From Tieghemiomyces parasiticus (taxonomy: Eukaryota > Kickxellomycota > Dimargaritomycetes > Dimargaritales > Dimargaritaceae), in assembly GCA_027575765.1 (NCBI GenBank), contig JANBPT010000290.1, forward strand, positions 1 through 47,386: a stretch of 47,386 nucleotides of DNA, written 5' to 3'. The position numbers and the translations under genes were made by a program. The number at the start of each line of letters is the position of its first letter. Position 1 is the stretch's first letter. Below are positions 44,667 through 47,386 of the stretch, piece by piece. A model generated the notes under the pieces. The model ran no database searches. It saw only the letters and a list, made by a program, of their open reading frames with translations, and was not told the origin of the DNA.

Positions 44667-46562
44667 GTCAACGGTAGAAAAAGTAAACTGGTAAATTGAA
44701 CCTGAGCTGTCTAGCTGGTAGTAGCTGTCGAAGGAGATGGTATGCGATACTGCTTAATGTCAGAAAAGCACCAACTAGTTACTTTTATATAGGGCAACCA
44801 AAGACTATGTCGTGCAGTTGCCAGCATCACCACAGACCACATAGGGGGGGGGGTGGCGTAGACGAATGCTTTCGCACCCAAGTCGCCACGCGAGCTATGT
44901 TCATTTTACACACTTTCCATGTTCACTAGGTCGAAGTACGAACTCGGTGTCAAACCAAGCACAACCTACCCTAACCAGCACCAATCGAGCAATCATTTGG
45001 GAACATTACACCGTACAGGCGACTGCTAGAGTGTATAATTGGGGGTGATTCCCCTGATTACGATCAGAGAGTAGCGTGCCTGTCGAGTTAAGATTCGGTG
45101 CGAGCAATGCCGTAAGATAACGAAATGATCTCTTTCGAGAAGCCAGCCTATACCCTGGTGGAAAAAAAACATTATCAATCCCTTTAGAACTCCATTGGCG
45201 CGTTGCAAAGTCCTCTGAGATACAGTACGATGGCTCGTCCTCTTCCAAAGCAAACGGGAAAGGTGGACTTTTAGTAAGTTTGGACAGAGGGTGTTCACTG
45301 GGTACAGCCGAGAAATTATGTAGATTGGGCGCCATTAGCAACCTCTCACCACGTAGGGAATAACCTACAGACACTGGCACCGTCCGTAGAGATCACGAAC
45401 TTGGAGAGTGTTTGGTTCGGAAGTTCGGGAAGGAAGGCTGTAGAGTTGTAGTGGGCAGTTGTACTAATGTCCGTATCTGAAGCCACGCTGTCCAGTGCGA
45501 ATGGAGTAGGAGGTAGAAGCGAAAGGTTACCTGGCCCGGACGTCTGCTCGCAACCTCGTAGATCGCTTACCATACTGTACCTGATACTAAACATCTAGGG
45601 CCTTCCGCCCCCTCCGCCATTGATCGCTATTAACGAATTAAGTACACGGCTCTACACAGGCCATTCTCTGCTGTGACTGGAGATCCCTGTAGTTGAGCGA
45701 CAGGCATAACTAACGGCGGCCAGGCTAATATGGCAGAAGTCCCAATTGGGCTGCCAGGTCGAGGTCAAAGAGGAATTCACGAGGTGTGTCGGCCTCAATG
45801 GTAATTTACAACGTTAACTAGCACCCACAAGGCTTACAAGAGATATGGTATAACGAATGATTACGGATCTACCTTGCTGGGTCCTCCGCTGCGTTAGCGT
45901 ACCATCTTACACAAGTATCGCAGTCACTGACCCCCCTTATCATACGTGGGCCCTAATTCTTTTTGTGTGGTTCCACTCAGTTGGATGGAGGCTACAATAC
46001 ATGATACGGGGCACTTAGCGGTTCATTTCTAAATGGAATACCACAGCTATGTTGGCTCTGTGTTGCCAATGCGGCTATGGCTCTTGTAGGTCGTCCCTGG
46101 AAGCCACGGTCCGACTGAGCGGTTTCGGCATGGTCTTTACTTTTACTCGTGCTTGTGGACCCTGCCAAGGCACGAGAGCTCGTAAACTGTCCAGAGGGAG
46201 GTAGGCGGTTGGTTTTGACAAGCTGTGACATCACTCATGATGGCGGGGTTATGACTGTGGGGACCTGCGCCCATATACTCACGAGGGGCACCACCATCAT
46301 CAACCCGCATGTTCCCATCATCCATTTCCACCCTACCCTTTGTTCCCTTTCGCCTTCCCAGCCTTGGCACTACCCCCGTCCCTCGCCTCACTCCGTTCTT
46401 TCCACCTTGACACATATCCCTTTCAAAACCCTTCCTCCTCAGTCAAACCGCCCAACACATTGCTGCCTAACCGAGGGCATTCGTTCCCGACCATACCTTC
46501 CTGTTTTCCTAATTCTCTACCCCGCTGCTGCACTCCTCCCAACCTCCGAAATAATACCCGCC
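44667..46562. other. Mostly intergenic; contains one weak candidate gene
   Basis: Apart from the two-exon candidate at about 45,006-45,573 nothing is recognised. A run of ten G lies near 44,843. The plus-strand frame over 46,149-46,560 is C/T-rich and probably the promoter and 5' UTR of the GAF gene. Confidence 0.4.
45006..45573 (-). CDS. Weak candidate two-exon gene, function unknown
   Basis: On the minus strand two open segments in different frames can be joined in phase by a 52-bp intron (donor GTGAGA at 45,349, acceptor CAG ending 45,298). The first segment includes LLPPTPFALDSVASDTDIST and the second TKSPPFPFALEEDEPSY and RSFRYLTALLAPNLNSTGTL. Both contain a P-x-PFAL motif, perhaps a diverged internal repeat. 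Neither matches a known family. Codon bias is weak, so this may be chance or a decayed gene. Confidence 0.25.
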
Positions 46563-47386
46563 ATGCCGCTTCTAGTTCCTGGGCTAAGCAGTAACGACTC
46601 TCCTAAGGCCGAGTTCTACGAGGAGGTCGTCGCCCAGGCCGCTGCTCTGCTCCAGGACGAGCGCAACTGGGTAAGTTCTAACCTCTGCTCTTAACCAGGG
46701 TCTAATATTCCCACCTTACCAGCTTTCATACTTTGGCCAACCCCGTAATTGACGAAATCCTCCAACCTGTCCTATTTCCAACCCCCTTCCCTCCGCCTGT
46801 CCCCGGCAGGTCACCAACCTTGCCAACGTCTCGGCCCTGCTGTACCACTCGTTCCACGAGAGCCCCGACCCAAAGCACAAGGCTGTCAACTGGGTGGGCT
46901 TCTACCTGGCGAATGACAAGAGCGGCGCCGAGACGCTGACTCTGGGCCCGTTCCAGGGCAAGGTAGGCCGTATTTTGCGAAGAGACACGGTCCGGTTGAG
47001 CAACCAGTCGGTTATAATAGGCCTTAGTCATATTGGCAACTCTCACCTATAGTACTAACAACGCCTTTGACCTGAACCGCCCTCGCCTTCCCTCAAACTC
47101 TATTGGTACCGAACTACCACCTCCCTACCTCTCTCAATCCGGGTAGATCGCCTGCAACTCCATTGACTTCAATCGCGGGGTCTGCGGCGCGGCCGCCACC
47201 CAGAAGTCGGCCCAGCTGGTGCCCAATGTCCACGCTTTTGATGGTCATATCACCTGCGACCCTAACTCCCAATCCGAGCTGGCCATCCCTTTGATCTCCA
47301 AGGATGGTACCAGCAAGCTACTGGGCGTGCTGGATGTAGACTGCGCCGAGAAGGAAGGTTTCACTGAGGAGGACCAAATCAGCCTT
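46563..47386 (+). CDS. GAF-domain free methionine-R-sulfoxide reductase (3' end outside window)
   Basis: Exons 46,563-46,670, 46,810-46,962 and 47,147-47,386 join in phase; the window ends inside exon 3 after 167 codons. The protein is the fRMsr/YKG9 type of GAF domain: NWVGFYLANDK, LTLGPFQGK, then the three conserved cysteines in IACNSIDFNRGVCGAAA and GHITCDPNSQSELAIPLI, and LGVLDVDC. The enzyme reduces free methionine-R-sulfoxide with thioredoxin as donor and protects against oxidative stress in the cytosol. Only a short C-terminal helix should be missing beyond the window. Both introns start GTAAG or GTAGG. Confidence 0.93.

Noticed and set aside
44259..44699. Plus-strand frame of 146 codons overlapping the small secreted protein
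   Set aside because: It lacks a signal peptide or domain-like pattern, and the opposite frame has both.
1..47386. CRISPR array, bacterial operon, plasmid or phage features
   Set aside because: No regularly spaced short repeats or prokaryotic gene organisation; genes have spliceosomal introns.

Overview
This window looks like nuclear DNA from a fungus. The genes are eukaryotic, with GT-AG introns of about 50-520 bp, a U6 snRNA gene and a lysine tRNA gene. A Kre9/Knh1-type cell-wall protein and a Bzz1-type F-BAR/C1/SH3/SH3 protein point to fungi. A kaptin homologue, a possible CEP104-like protein, an SFSWAP homologue and a UBR7 homologue suggest an early-diverging, non-Dikarya lineage. That placement is an inference from gene content and was not tested with a tree.

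Layout. Positions 1-2,805 are AT-rich and full of degenerate repeats: direct copies, a roughly 1.8-kb inverted repeat and a nested fold-back. A tRNA-Lys(CTT) gene follows at 2,806-2,878. At 3,573-4,522 two decayed LTR-like copies of about 400 bp lie in opposite orientation. From about 5.6 kb the window is mostly genes: a SANT/Myb protein (-), U6 snRNA (+), an SFSWAP homologue (+, 4 exons), an unrecognised possible gene at 9.7-10.6 kb, and a Kre9-like secreted protein (-). A stretch of about 4 kb without a recognisable gene follows. Next come UBC7 (+, 6 exons), prefoldin subunit 1 (-, 3 exons), UBR7 (+, 3 exons), CCDC137 (-, 3 exons) and kaptin (+, 9 exons). These are followed by a prenylcysteine oxidase-like flavoprotein (+), a trypsin-like serine protease (-), Bzz1 (-, 7 exons) and a mitochondrial two-HMG-box protein (+). 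The last part holds a dead mariner transposon (-), a secreted Pro/Ser-rich protein of unknown function (-), a jelly-roll plus TOG-like protein resembling CEP104 (+), a small secreted protein (-), a weak two-exon candidate (-) and the 5' part of a GAF-type free methionine sulfoxide reductase (+), which runs off the window end.

Genes often sit as tail-to-tail pairs about 200-270 bp apart (UBC7/PFDN1, UBR7/CCDC137, oxidase/protease) or as divergent pairs sharing an upstream region (SANT/U6, PFDN1/UBR7, CCDC137/kaptin, secreted protein/CEP104-like). There is no operon or obvious gene cluster. Most genes are housekeeping: ubiquitin and ERAD (UBC7), N-recognin-like (UBR7), chaperone (prefoldin), splicing (U6, SFSWAP), actin/endocytosis (Bzz1) and mtDNA packaging (HMG). 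The points of most interest are the kaptin homologue, the CEP104-like protein, the inverted LTR-like pair, the mariner relic, and the secreted protein that carries NLS-like clusters.

All exon boundaries were worked out by eye from splice consensus, reading phase and family conservation. No searches were run.
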